From the NCBI RefSeq assembly GCF_003143935.1, contig NZ_QFRX01000001.1, positions 6,083,816 through 6,147,815 on the forward strand: a stretch of DNA of 64,000 nucleotides, in the 5' to 3' direction. Under the pieces are notes generated by a model. That model was given only the letters and a program-made list of their open reading frames with translations. It had not been told where the DNA came from and ran no database searches. The DNA is from Streptomyces sp. Act143 (GTDB lineage: Bacteria > Actinomycetota > Actinomycetes > Streptomycetales > Streptomycetaceae). Numbering within the stretch: the first letter of the stretch is position 1; each line of letters begins with the position of its first letter. The translations under genes were made by a program, and so were the position numbers. Below, in pieces: positions 41,043 to 49,039 of this stretch.

Positions 41043-41807
41043 TCAGTCCGTCCCCAGGATTCCCCGGAGTTCCTTCGGCAGCAGGTCGCTGCAGGACTGC
41101 TTCGCCTGGTTGGTGAGGGCGTCGTTCGTGCAGGTGTAGTAGTCGCTGTAGACGAGTTGGGCCGTGAAGCCGGCGCCGACCAGGACGACCGCCAGGGACG
41201 CGGTGACCAGGCCGCTGATCGCCGCCGTGGTCTGGGGGCGGGAGCCCGAGGTGCCCGGTGCCGGGGTGTCGGGGTCGGCGGGGCGGGGCTTGGCGCGCAG
41301 GGCGCTGACGCCCCAGTACAGGGCGAGCGCGCCGAGCAGCAGGGCGACGTACGGCCAGCTGAACAGGGCGAAGAAGAACGCCCACATACCGCTCAGGAGC
41401 GAGTAGCGCGCCCGGCGCTGCGTGGGGTCGGTGGGGTCCCAGCGCATGCCCGTGCCGGAGCCGCCGCTGCCCTGGCCGCCCTCGGGGCCGGAGCTGCCGG
41501 GACGGTCGCCGAAGCCGCCGCCGGAGGAACGGCCGGGCTGGCGGTCGCTCCACTGGCTGCCCCACGGCGAGCGGGAGCCGTCGTCGCCCTCGGAGGAGTC
41601 GTCGCCCGCCGGGCGGCGCGGCTGCCACGGGCGGTCCGGGGTGCCCTCGGGCGGCGGGGCGAAGGGGTTGTCGTCCTCGGCCGGCTTCTGGTCCGACGGG
41701 GCGTCGGGGGGCGAGGCGGGGCGCTCCCGCAGCAGCACGCCGCGGTGCTCCCCTCCCGGCACCGGATACGGGGGGAGCGTGAGGAGTCGCAGGCTGCGGT
41801 CCGGCAT
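41043..41807 (-). CDS. Pro-rich membrane protein of unknown function
   Basis: 254-residue protein. An acidic Pro/Gly/Ser-rich cytoplasmic half (DNPFAPPPEGTPDRPWQPRRPAGD ... GSGGSGTGMRW) is followed by helices FFFALFSWPYVALLLGALALYWGVSAL and ISGLVTASLAVVLVGAGFTAQLV. It ends with a short Cys-containing tail (YYTCTNDALTNQAKQSCSDLL), whose two Cys probably form a disulfide outside the cell. Similar proteins are found beside purN in Streptomyces, but none is characterised. The ATG at 41807 is used; an adjacent in-frame TTG at 41810 is possible. It is divergent from purN. Confidence 0.8.
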   Translation of the reverse strand: MPDRSLRLLTLPPYPVPGGEHRGVLLRERPASPPDAPSDQKPAEDDNPFAPPPEGTPDRPWQPRRPAGDDSSEGDDGSRSPWGSQWSDRQPGRSSGGGFGDRPGSSGPEGGQGSGGSGTGMRWDPTDPTQRRARYSLLSGMWAFFFALFSWPYVALLLGALALYWGVSALRAKPRPADPDTPAPGTSGSRPQTTAAISGLVTASLAVVLVGAGFTAQLVYSDYYTCTNDALTNQAKQSCSDLLPKELRGILGTD

Positions 41808-42038
41808 CAAGTGAGCGTCTTCCCCTAGGTGATACGGCTGTCTGATGTGAGTGTCTGATGTGAGCTTTCACTCCGGAAACGCACCGCACGACGGCCACGT
41901 TCCCGAGTCGGGCCCTCCCAGACGCTACCTTCCGGCCACGCCCCCGTCCCGTGGGGGCCGTCCGGAGTGCCGGTATCGTTGCTGGCGTTCGACCGTTTCG
42001 TAGACTTCCCCGTATCCCGGGGCGCGAAGCATTCGTAC

Positions 42039-42059
42039 GAACGTACATAGTGAACGTTC
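42039..42059. promoter_or_regulatory. Inverted repeat upstream of purN
   Basis: GAACGT (42039-42044) and ACGTTC (42054-42059) are separated by 9 bp and end 18 bp before the GTG start of purN, beside the Shine-Dalgarno AGAAAGG. They could be an operator for the purNH operon; the regulator is unknown. Confidence 0.35.
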
Positions 42060-42077
42060 CCCCAGAAAGGGCCCCTC

Positions 42078-42692
42078 GTGGCTAAGCGTCTCGTCGTGCT
42101 GGTCTCCGGATCCGGCACCAACCTCCAGGCGCTGCTGGACGCCATCGCCTCGACCGGCGTCGAGGCCTACGGCGCCGAGATCGTGGCCGTCGGGGCCGAC
42201 CGCGAGGGCATCGAGGGGCTCGCCCGGGCCGAGCGGGCCGGCCTCCCCACCTTCGTGCGGAAGGTCAAGGACTACGGCACCCGCGAGGAGTGGGACGCGG
42301 CGCTCGCCGAGGCCGTCGACGCCCACGAGCCCGACCTGGTGGTCTCCGCCGGGTTCATGAAGATCGTGGGCAAGGAGTTCCTCGCGCGCTTCGGCGGGCG
42401 GTTCGTGAACACCCACCCGGCTCTCCTGCCCAGTTTTCCCGGCGCCCACGGCGTCCGCGACGCGCTCGCGTACGGCGCCCGGGTCACCGGCTGCACCGTC
42501 CACTTCGTCGACGACGGCGTCGACACCGGACCGATCATCGCCCAGGGGGTGGTGGAGGTCCGGGACGAGGACGACGAAGACGCTCTGCACGAGCGCATCA
42601 AGGAAGTCGAGCGAAGGCTGCTCGTCGAGGTCGTGGGGCGGCTCGCCCGCAACGGCTATCGCATTGAGGGACGAAAGGTAGTTATCCAGTGA
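42078..42692 (+). CDS. purN: Phosphoribosylglycinamide formyltransferase
   Basis: 204-residue GAR transformylase, third step of purine synthesis, transferring a formyl group from 10-formyl-THF to GAR. Motifs: substrate-binding VSGSGTNLQALLDA at the N-terminus; catalytic Asn111 and His113 in NTHPALLPSFPG; and the catalytic Asp in CTVHFVDDGVDTGPII. It starts with GTG at 42078 preceded by AGAAAGGG. The stop overlaps the GTG start of purH by 4 bp (GTGA), giving coupled translation of two consecutive folate-dependent purine enzymes. Confidence 0.98.
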   Translation: MAKRLVVLVSGSGTNLQALLDAIASTGVEAYGAEIVAVGADREGIEGLARAERAGLPTFVRKVKDYGTREEWDAALAEAVDAHEPDLVVSAGFMKIVGKEFLARFGGRFVNTHPALLPSFPGAHGVRDALAYGARVTGCTVHFVDDGVDTGPIIAQGVVEVRDEDDEDALHERIKEVERRLLVEVVGRLARNGYRIEGRKVVIQ

Positions 42693-44257
42693 CCGCCGAG
42701 AGCAACGCCAAGCGGGCCATCCGCCGTGCGCTGGTCAGTGTCTATGACAAGACCGGTCTCGAGGAGCTCGCCCGCGGGCTGCACGAGGCCGGCGTGGAGC
42801 TCGTCTCCACCGGGTCCACCGCCGGCCGGATCGCCGCCGCCGGCGTCCCGGTCACCAAGGTCGAGGAGCTGACCGGCTTCCCCGAGTGCCTGGACGGCCG
42901 CGTCAAGACGCTGCACCCGCGCGTGCACGCCGGCATCCTCGCCGACCTGCGCCTGGAGGACCACCAGCGGCAGCTGGCCGAGCTGGGCGTCGAGCCGTTC
43001 GACCTGGTCGTCGTGAACCTGTACCCGTTCCGCGAGACCGTCGCCTCCGGCGCCTCGCCCGACGAGTGCGTCGAGCAGATCGACATCGGCGGTCCGTCGA
43101 TGGTCCGCGCGGCGGCCAAGAACCACCCGTCGGTGGCCGTCGTCACCAGCCCGGCCCGGTACGCGGACGTGCTGAACGCCGTGCAGGACGGCGGGTTCGA
43201 CCTCACCACCCGCAAGCGGCTCGCCGCGGAGGCCTTCCAGCACACGGCGTCGTACGACGTGGCGGTCGCCTCCTGGTTCGCCTCCTCCTACGCGCCGGTC
43301 GACGAGTCGCAGTTCCCCGACTTCCTCGGCGCCACCTGGGAGCGCGAGAACACCCTCCGCTACGGCGAGAACCCGCACCAGCCGGCCGCCCTGTACGTGG
43401 ACGCCTCCGGCGCCGGGCTGGCCAAGGCCGAGCAGCTGCACGGCAAGGAGATGTCGTACAACAACTACACGGACACGGACGCCGCCCGCCGTGCCGCGTA
43501 CGACCACGACGAGCCGGCCGTCGCGATCATCAAGCACGCCAACCCGTGCGGCATCGCGGTCGGCGCGGACGTCGCCGAGGCGCACCGCAAGGCCCACGCG
43601 TGTGACCCGCTGTCGGCGTTCGGCGGCGTGATCGCCGTCAACCGGCCGGTGTCGAAGGAGATGGCCGAGCAGGTCGCCGAGATCTTCACCGAGGTCATCG
43701 TCGCCCCGGACTACGAGGAGGGGGCCCTGGAGGCCCTCGCCAAGAAGAAGAACATCCGGGTGCTGAAGGCCGCCGGCGCTCCCGCCAACCCGGTCGAGGT
43801 CAAGCCGATCGACGGCGGTGTGCTTCTCCAGGAGACCGACCGGCTCCAGGCCGACGGCGACGACCCGGCGAACTGGACGCTGGCGACGGGTGAGGCGCTC
43901 TCCGCCGCCGAGCTCGCCGAGCTGGCGTTCGCCTGGAAGGCCTGCCGCGCGGTCAAGTCCAACGCGATCCTCCTCGCCAAGGACGGCGCCTCGGTCGGCG
44001 TCGGCATGGGCCAGGTCAACCGCGTCGACTCCGCGAAGCTGGCCGTCGAGCGGGCCGGCGCCGAGCGCGCGCAGGGCTCGTACGCGGCCTCCGACGCCTT
44101 CTTCCCCTTCCCGGACGGCCTGGAGATCCTCATCGAGGCCGGTGTGAAGGCGGTCGTCCAGCCGGGCGGTTCGGTGCGCGACGAACTGGTGGTTGAGGCG
44201 GCGAAGAAGGCCGGCGTGACGATGTACTTCACGGGGACGCGGCACTTCTTCCACTGA
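42689..44257 (+). CDS. purH: Bifunctional AICAR formyltransferase/IMP cyclohydrolase
   Basis: 522-residue enzyme for the last two purine steps. The N-terminal MGS-like IMP cyclohydrolase domain (RRALVSVYDKTGLEELARGL, STGSTAGRIAAAG, DGRVKTLHPRVHAGIL, VNLYPF, DIGGPSMVRAAAKN) is followed by the AICAR transformylase domain (LRYGENPHQPAALY, GKEMSYNNYTD, IIKHANPCGIAVG, KSNAILLAKDG, AFFPFPDGLEI). It ends with the typical FTGTRHFFH. The GTG start overlaps purN. A strong terminator follows 15 bp after the stop. Confidence 0.98.
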   Translation: MTAESNAKRAIRRALVSVYDKTGLEELARGLHEAGVELVSTGSTAGRIAAAGVPVTKVEELTGFPECLDGRVKTLHPRVHAGILADLRLEDHQRQLAELGVEPFDLVVVNLYPFRETVASGASPDECVEQIDIGGPSMVRAAAKNHPSVAVVTSPARYADVLNAVQDGGFDLTTRKRLAAEAFQHTASYDVAVASWFASSYAPVDESQFPDFLGATWERENTLRYGENPHQPAALYVDASGAGLAKAEQLHGKEMSYNNYTDTDAARRAAYDHDEPAVAIIKHANPCGIAVGADVAEAHRKAHACDPLSAFGGVIAVNRPVSKEMAEQVAEIFTEVIVAPDYEEGALEALAKKKNIRVLKAAGAPANPVEVKPIDGGVLLQETDRLQADGDDPANWTLATGEALSAAELAELAFAWKACRAVKSNAILLAKDGASVGVGMGQVNRVDSAKLAVERAGAERAQGSYAASDAFFPFPDGLEILIEAGVKAVVQPGGSVRDELVVEAAKKAGVTMYFTGTRHFFH

Positions 44258-44272
44258 GCCGCACGCGCAGGG

Positions 44273-44307
44273 CGAGGGCCCGCCGGTCGTGAACCGGCGG
44301 GCCCTCG
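44273..44307. terminator. 15-bp-stem terminator after purH
   Basis: CGAGGGCCCGCCGGT (44273-44287) pairs perfectly with the complementary arm (44293-44307) around the loop CGTGA. It begins 15 nt after the purH stop. Confidence 0.85.
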
Positions 44308-44441
44308 GGCACGGTGCGGACGCTTGACGAGGCGTCCGGGTTGTACGCGTATCCGCTGATTGCCCGCGCCTCGCAAGTGCGCTTTCATCCCTCGCAGAGC
44401 CCCGGCACCGGACCCGGGGCACCTGCCTTCTGGGGGAACAG

Positions 44442-45689
44442 ATGGCCAGAACAGCACGCGGTACGGGTCGGCGCAGGGCGTTACGCGCGGCGGGCGGCGG
44501 CGCCCTGGTCGCGCTGCTGACCGCCGCGACCCTTCCCGCGGCCGACGCGGCACCGACCGGCGCGCCCTCGACGCTGCGGATCAGCGTCGCCGCCGACGGC
44601 ACGGAGGCGAATGGCCCCTCCGGACAACCGGCCGTCAGCGCCGACGGCCACGTCGTCGCCTTCGTCTCACGCGCCACCAACCTGGTGCCCGGCGACCCCG
44701 ACGACGGCGCCGACCTGTTCGTCCGCGACCTGCGCACCGGGACCCTCCGCCGTGTGGCGGCCGACGGCGACATCTACTTCCCGGTGCTCAGCGCCGACGG
44801 CCGCTACGTCGCCTACGGGACCCAGAACGGGGCCGAATCGGCCGTGCACGTACGGGACTTGAGGACCGGCCGGACCGAACGTGCCGACGTGGGTCTCGAC
44901 CCCGGGCACAGCGGCGGCCAGACCCCCGCGCTCTCCGCGGACGGCCGCACCGTGGCGTTCGCCGCCTACGGCGTCGAGTCCGAGAACGCGAGCGCCGTCT
45001 ACGTACGCGACCTGCGCGCCCACCGCACCCGGCGGATCAGCCCCGACGCGGGGCCGGGCCACAGCTTCCGCGCCCCGTCCCTGAGCGCCGACGGCCGGAA
45101 GGTCGCCTACCAGGACGTGACCGGCACCCCGCCGCGCGGCGACTACTCCGACCTCTACGTCCACGACCGCCGCACCGGCGCCACAATCCAGGCGGACACC
45201 ACCTACGACGGCAGCCCGGCGGACAAGGCCGCCACCGCGCCGCTGCTCAGCGCCGACGGCTCCACCCTCGTCTTCACCTCCGCCGCGTCCAACCTGGTCC
45301 CGGGCCCCGATCCGAACAGCAGCTTCAACCCGTTCGTCCGTGACCTGCGCACCGGCACCCTCACGCGCGTCGACGCGACGGTGCCCGGTCCCGAGGGCGT
45401 CCTGTCCGCGGACGCCGTCTCCGCCGACGGCACGAAGCTGCTGCTCGACGTCTGGCCCGTCCTCACCACACGGGACGCCGACTACGTACGCGACCTGCGC
45501 ACCGGCGCCGAGATCCTGGCCACCCCGAACGCGGACGGCGACCCGGCGAACGCCGTGGACGCCCGGACGGACGCCCGCGCGCGGACCGTCGCCTTCACGG
45601 GCTTCGACGACGAGCGGTTCGTGCCGGGGGACACGAACGGCGAGTCGGACGTGTTCGTACGTCGGCTGCCGCCACCCGGATCGAAGTAG
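44442..45689 (+). CDS. Secreted PD40/TolB-like beta-propeller protein
   Basis: 415-residue exported protein. The N-terminus has arginine clusters before a hydrophobic core (ARGTGRRRALRAAGGGALVALLTAATLPAADA), suggesting Sec or possibly Tat export. The mature part contains seven or so PD40-type blades with repeated SADGxxVAF and VFVRDLRTGTLxRV motifs (PAVSADGHVVAFVSRATNLV, LSADGRYVAYGTQ, LSADGRTVAFAAYG and so on), as in TolB C-terminal propellers. No enzymatic residues are seen; ligand or protein binding outside the cell is likely. The ATG has GGGGG upstream. Confidence 0.88.
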   Translation: MARTARGTGRRRALRAAGGGALVALLTAATLPAADAAPTGAPSTLRISVAADGTEANGPSGQPAVSADGHVVAFVSRATNLVPGDPDDGADLFVRDLRTGTLRRVAADGDIYFPVLSADGRYVAYGTQNGAESAVHVRDLRTGRTERADVGLDPGHSGGQTPALSADGRTVAFAAYGVESENASAVYVRDLRAHRTRRISPDAGPGHSFRAPSLSADGRKVAYQDVTGTPPRGDYSDLYVHDRRTGATIQADTTYDGSPADKAATAPLLSADGSTLVFTSAASNLVPGPDPNSSFNPFVRDLRTGTLTRVDATVPGPEGVLSADAVSADGTKLLLDVWPVLTTRDADYVRDLRTGAEILATPNADGDPANAVDARTDARARTVAFTGFDDERFVPGDTNGESDVFVRRLPPPGSK

Positions 45690-45701
45690 GGGCGACGCAC
45701 C

Positions 45702-45740
45702 AGGGCCGTGTCCCCCCTCGTACGGGTGGGACACGGCCCT
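45702..45740. terminator. Bidirectional terminator between convergent genes
   Basis: AGGGCCGTGTCCC (45702-45714) and its exact complement (45728-45740) surround a 13-nt loop. It lies between the PD40 gene and the convergent proline-rich membrane protein gene and can serve both. Confidence 0.85.
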
Positions 45741-45774
45741 TGGCGGTGGATCGGCCGCATCCGGCCGGGGGGGT

Positions 45775-46443
45775 TCAGTACCGCGGACGCGCGAACCAGG
45801 CGGTGCCGCTCGGCACCACCGGCGCGGCCGTGATGATCGCGCCGAACACGACCCACAGGAGCGGGAAGATGACGGCGGAGGCCATGCCCGAGTCGAGGCC
45901 GACGAAGAGCAGCAGCAGACCGACGATCGTGCCGAGCGCGCCGTAGATGACCGTGGTGATACGGACGCCCTGGCCGCCGCGGCCGAACTTGACGCCCAGC
46001 GTGATGGACAGGGCCGCCAGCGCCAGCACGAAGATCGCGATGCCGGCGATGAGGCCGGCCGCGGCGTCACCGAAGTCGCTGATGTCGCTGAACGGGTCGT
46101 CGGAGGACGAGCTCAGGGAGTCCGCGGAGTCCGAGACGTCGTTCACGAACGCGGCGACGTACAGGTAGATCAGGCCGAGGACGATCTGCACCGCGGAGAT
46201 GATGTAGAGGAAGACGCGGGCCGTCACCAGCAGGCCCGGCATCGACTGCGGCACCATGTTGGCACCCGGGTAGCCGGGGTACGCGGGTGCCTGCGGGTAG
46301 GCGCCGTAGGGCTGCTGGGGAGCGCCGTAGGGCTGCTGCGGCGGGACGCCGGGCGGGGCCTGCTGGGGGTAGCCGTAACCGGGAGCGGCCGGCGGCTGCT
46401 GGGGCGGGGGCCCGTAGGGGTTGTTCGGATCGCCGAAACTCAT
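45775..46443 (-). CDS. Pro/Gly/Tyr-rich N-tail membrane protein
   Basis: 222-residue protein. The first ~68 residues are a flexible tail of PQQP, GAPQQPYG and YPGYPG repeats, as in many Streptomyces membrane proteins. Four membrane helices follow: GLLVTARVFLYIISAVQIVLGLIYLYVAAFV, GLIAGIAIFVLALAALSITLGVKF, VRITTVIYGALGTIVGLLLLFVGL and AVIFPLLWVVFGAIITAAPVV. A Ser/Asp-rich external loop (NDVSDSADSLSSSSDDPFSDISDFGD) separates helices 1 and 2. No transport or catalytic motif is seen. The ATG at 46443 has GGAGGAAACACC upstream. Confidence 0.8.
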   Translation of the reverse strand: MSFGDPNNPYGPPPQQPPAAPGYGYPQQAPPGVPPQQPYGAPQQPYGAYPQAPAYPGYPGANMVPQSMPGLLVTARVFLYIISAVQIVLGLIYLYVAAFVNDVSDSADSLSSSSDDPFSDISDFGDAAAGLIAGIAIFVLALAALSITLGVKFGRGGQGVRITTVIYGALGTIVGLLLLFVGLDSGMASAVIFPLLWVVFGAIITAAPVVPSGTAWFARPRY

Positions 46444-46692
46444 GGCGGTGTTTCCTCCGTTTGCCGAATGTGCGGGGACGACGAGCGGCACGGTCGGAGG
46501 AAGGTTCTACAGATGCGGTTCGTCCCCCCGGTACAGCCCGCGGCACTGTGGCGCCAATCGTTCTTCAGTGGCCGGTTCGTTGTCCAGCCGCAATCCCTAT
46601 GTGTTGTGCAAGTGCAACCTCGTCGATCTTGCGTCGCCCCCTGGTGGAACCCGGATTGGAACCGGGAGCCGGTCATCCGCGAGGATGGGGGC

Positions 46693-47547
46693 ATGACCGC
46701 CCAGATTCTCGATGGCAAGGCCACCGCAGCCGCGATCAAGTCCGATCTGACCGCCCGCGTGGCGGCGCTGAAGGAGAAGGGCGTCACGCCCGGCCTCGGC
46801 ACGATCCTCGTCGGGACCGACCCCGGCAGCCAGAAGTACGTCGCGGGCAAGCACCGCGACTGCGCCCAGGTCGGTATCGCCTCCATCCAGCGCGAACTGC
46901 CGGAGACGGCGACGCAGGAGGAGATCGAGGCGGTGGTGCGGGAACTGAACGAGGACCCCGCCTGCACCGGTTACATCGTCCAACTGCCCCTGCCCAAGGG
47001 CATCGACGAGAACCGCATCCTGGAGCTGATGGACCCGGCCAAGGACGCCGACGGTCTGCACCCGATGAACCTCGGCCGCCTGGTCCTCAACGAGCCCGCC
47101 CCGCTGCCCTGCACCCCCAACGGCGTGCTGACCCTGCTCCGCCGGTACGGCGTGGAGATCAAGGGCGCCGAGGTCGTGGTCGTCGGCCGCGGTGTCACCA
47201 TCGGCCGCCCGATGCCGCTGCTGCTCACCCGCCGCAGCGAGAACGCCACCGTGACCCAGTGCCACACCGGCACCCGCGACCTGTCGTCCCACCTCAAGCG
47301 CGCCGACATCATCGTGGCCGCCGCCGGTTCCGCCCACCTGATCCGCCCCGAGGACGTGAAGCCGGGCGCCGCCGTGCTCGATGTCGGTGTCTCGCGCAGC
47401 GCCGACGGCAAGATCGTGGGCGACGTCCACCCCGGCGTCGCCGAGGTGGCCGGCTGGATCTCCCCGAACCCCGGCGGGGTCGGCCCGATGACCCGGGCGC
47501 AGCTGCTGGTCAACGTGGTCGAGGCGGCGGAGCGCAGTGTCGACTGA
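46693..47547 (+). CDS. folD: Methylene-THF dehydrogenase/cyclohydrolase
   Basis: 284-residue bifunctional FolD, interconverting 5,10-methylene-THF, methenyl-THF and 10-formyl-THF, the one-carbon donor used by PurN and PurH encoded 2.4-4.6 kb upstream. Active-site residues Tyr49 and Lys53 lie in SQKYVAGKHRDC. Other signatures are GYIVQLPLPKG, DADGLHPMNLG, PCTPNGVLTLL, the NADP-binding VVVVGRGVTIGRPMPLLL and ISPNPGGVGPMT. The ATG follows GAGGATGGGGGC. The 3' end overlaps the DUF3017 gene by 11 bp. Confidence 0.98.
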   Translation: MTAQILDGKATAAAIKSDLTARVAALKEKGVTPGLGTILVGTDPGSQKYVAGKHRDCAQVGIASIQRELPETATQEEIEAVVRELNEDPACTGYIVQLPLPKGIDENRILELMDPAKDADGLHPMNLGRLVLNEPAPLPCTPNGVLTLLRRYGVEIKGAEVVVVGRGVTIGRPMPLLLTRRSENATVTQCHTGTRDLSSHLKRADIIVAAAGSAHLIRPEDVKPGAAVLDVGVSRSADGKIVGDVHPGVAEVAGWISPNPGGVGPMTRAQLLVNVVEAAERSVD

Positions 47548-48004
47548 CCCGGCGGAGGACGACATGGAGGTGCGGGACGCGATCAGCGCGCCCGACGCCG
47601 AGGGGAAGCCGCGCCGCGTCACCCGGCGCTTCCCGCTGTTCACCAAGGACACCGCACGCCCCGAGGGTGGCGGCCGGGCCGCGCCGGGTGACGCCCCGGC
47701 GCCCGCCCGGCAGTGGCCGATCCTCGCCGTGCTGGCCACGGTCGCCGTCGGTCTGCTGGTGATCGCGACCGACCAGTTCCGCATCGGCTCGCTGTTCATC
47801 GGGGCCGGGCTGCTGGCCGGTGGCGTGCTGCGCTGGCTGCTGCCGGACGTCGGCATGCTCGCGGTGCGCTCCCGGTTCACCGACATCGTCACGTACGGCG
47901 CGCTGGGCACCGCCATCGCCCTGCTGGCGATGATGGCCCAGCCGGACCCGTGGCTGGTCGTCCCGTTCCTGAAGGACGCGCTGCACTTCACGGTCAGCAG
48001 CTGA
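47537..48004 (+). CDS. DUF3017 membrane protein
   Basis: 155-residue membrane protein with a polar N-terminal 55 residues and three helices: WPILAVLATVAVGLLVIATD, GSLFIGAGLLAGGVLRWLL and DIVTYGALGTAIALLAMMAQP. The pattern, including LPDVGMLAVRSRFTD, fits DUF3017, a family regularly encoded after folD in actinobacteria. The GTG at 47537 overlaps the folD coding end, so translation is probably coupled. Function unknown. A perfect 15-bp hairpin follows the stop. Confidence 0.9.
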   Translation: MSTDPAEDDMEVRDAISAPDAEGKPRRVTRRFPLFTKDTARPEGGGRAAPGDAPAPARQWPILAVLATVAVGLLVIATDQFRIGSLFIGAGLLAGGVLRWLLPDVGMLAVRSRFTDIVTYGALGTAIALLAMMAQPDPWLVVPFLKDALHFTVSS

Positions 48005-48017
48005 CACGTCCCGCACG

Positions 48018-48059
48018 ACGACGGCCCGTCCTCTCCCCCGAGTAAGGACGGGCCGTCGT
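48018..48059. terminator. 15-bp-stem terminator after the folD operon
   Basis: ACGACGGCCCGTCCT (48018-48032) pairs perfectly with AGGACGGGCCGTCGT (48045-48059) around a 12-nt loop, starting 14 nt after the DUF3017 stop. Confidence 0.88.
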
Positions 48060-48222
48060 CTGCGTCAACCCTCGTGCACGACGAAGGCCCTGTTCAACGG
48101 CTGTCAGCGCGCTGTGTCGCGGAAGTGACCGTTCCGCTACGGTGTCCGGTCCCTGTCACAGCGGGAGGAGCAGGGGGAACCGATCACCGGCCGGGTGTCG
48201 TCCGACACCGTGGAGGTGAGCG

Positions 48223-48699
48223 ATGGGCGCCTGGCAGTCGCTGCCGGAGGATCTGCCGCCGGAGGTGCGGCACCTCGTGGAGCAGCTGCGGCGGCTGAAG
48301 GACGCGACCGGCCTCAGCCTGGCCGCGCTCGGCGCGCGCACCGCGTACAGCAAGTCCTCCTGGCACCGCTATCTCAACGCCACGCAGCCGCCGCCCCGGC
48401 AGGCCGTCACCGCCCTGTGCGCGCTCGCCGGGCTCGGCGGCACGGAGGCCGAGCGCGTCGGGGTCCGCTGGGAACTCGCCGTCCAGGCCTGGCCCCGCCC
48501 GGCGACGGTCCCCGAACGGCCCGCGGAGGCCGGGGAGTACGAGGAGTACGAGGACGATCCCACGCTGCCCTGGTGGGAGGAGCCGCCGACCGCGCCGTCG
48601 AAGGCGTCTCGCGGTCCGCACCGGATGCTGCTGGCCGCCGTACTCCTGCTGCTGGCGCTCGTGCTCGTCGCGGTCGCCGGTGTCGTGGCGCTCGGGTGA
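48223..48699 (+). CDS. Membrane-anchored HTH protein, short form
   Basis: 158-residue protein with an N-terminal XRE-like HTH (LVEQLRRLKDATGLSLAALGARTAYSKSSWHRYLNATQPPPRQAVTALCALAGL), a Pro/Glu-rich acidic linker (EAGEYEEYEDDPTLPWWEEPP) and a C-terminal membrane helix (MLLAAVLLLLALVLVAVAGVVAL) with almost nothing beyond it. The ATG has GGAGGTGAG 4 nt upstream. It closely resembles the N-terminus of the next gene, of which it may be a duplicated form lacking the extracellular domain. Confidence 0.85.
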   Translation: MGAWQSLPEDLPPEVRHLVEQLRRLKDATGLSLAALGARTAYSKSSWHRYLNATQPPPRQAVTALCALAGLGGTEAERVGVRWELAVQAWPRPATVPERPAEAGEYEEYEDDPTLPWWEEPPTAPSKASRGPHRMLLAAVLLLLALVLVAVAGVVALG

Positions 48700-49039
48700 G
48701 CTTCGTACCCGAGTGGCGCGCGTTACGGGTGATGTGCGTCCCATGTGTCGTTGTGTTGACAAGTTTGCGGATTTGCAACGAAGCCGTTCAACAAGAGGGT
48801 TAGCGTGACCGATCGGGACGGTCCGGGACGTCCCGTGGCTGCAGGACTGGACCGCAGCCGGGTCGGCGTGCAACGGTGCATGCCCCCGGCCCCGATGCAC
48901 CCGTGCGCCCCCACCCCGGGAACTGAGATCCTTGTCGGGCGCATCCCTGTGGGTAGCCAGACGGGGACTCGGCAGAGGGCACCAGCACGGGGATGCGCAG
49001 CAACAGCCAGCACGACCGGGGGGAAAGAGGGGGGAAGCA
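48700..49039. other. 340-bp region between the two HTH-membrane genes
   Basis: No gene or terminator is seen. It holds a TTGACA hexamer (48757-48762) followed by AT-rich sequence with two TTTGC copies, the probable promoter of the second HTH gene, about 260 bp upstream of its start. GAGGGGGGAAG (49029-49036 region) is the Shine-Dalgarno. Confidence 0.5.
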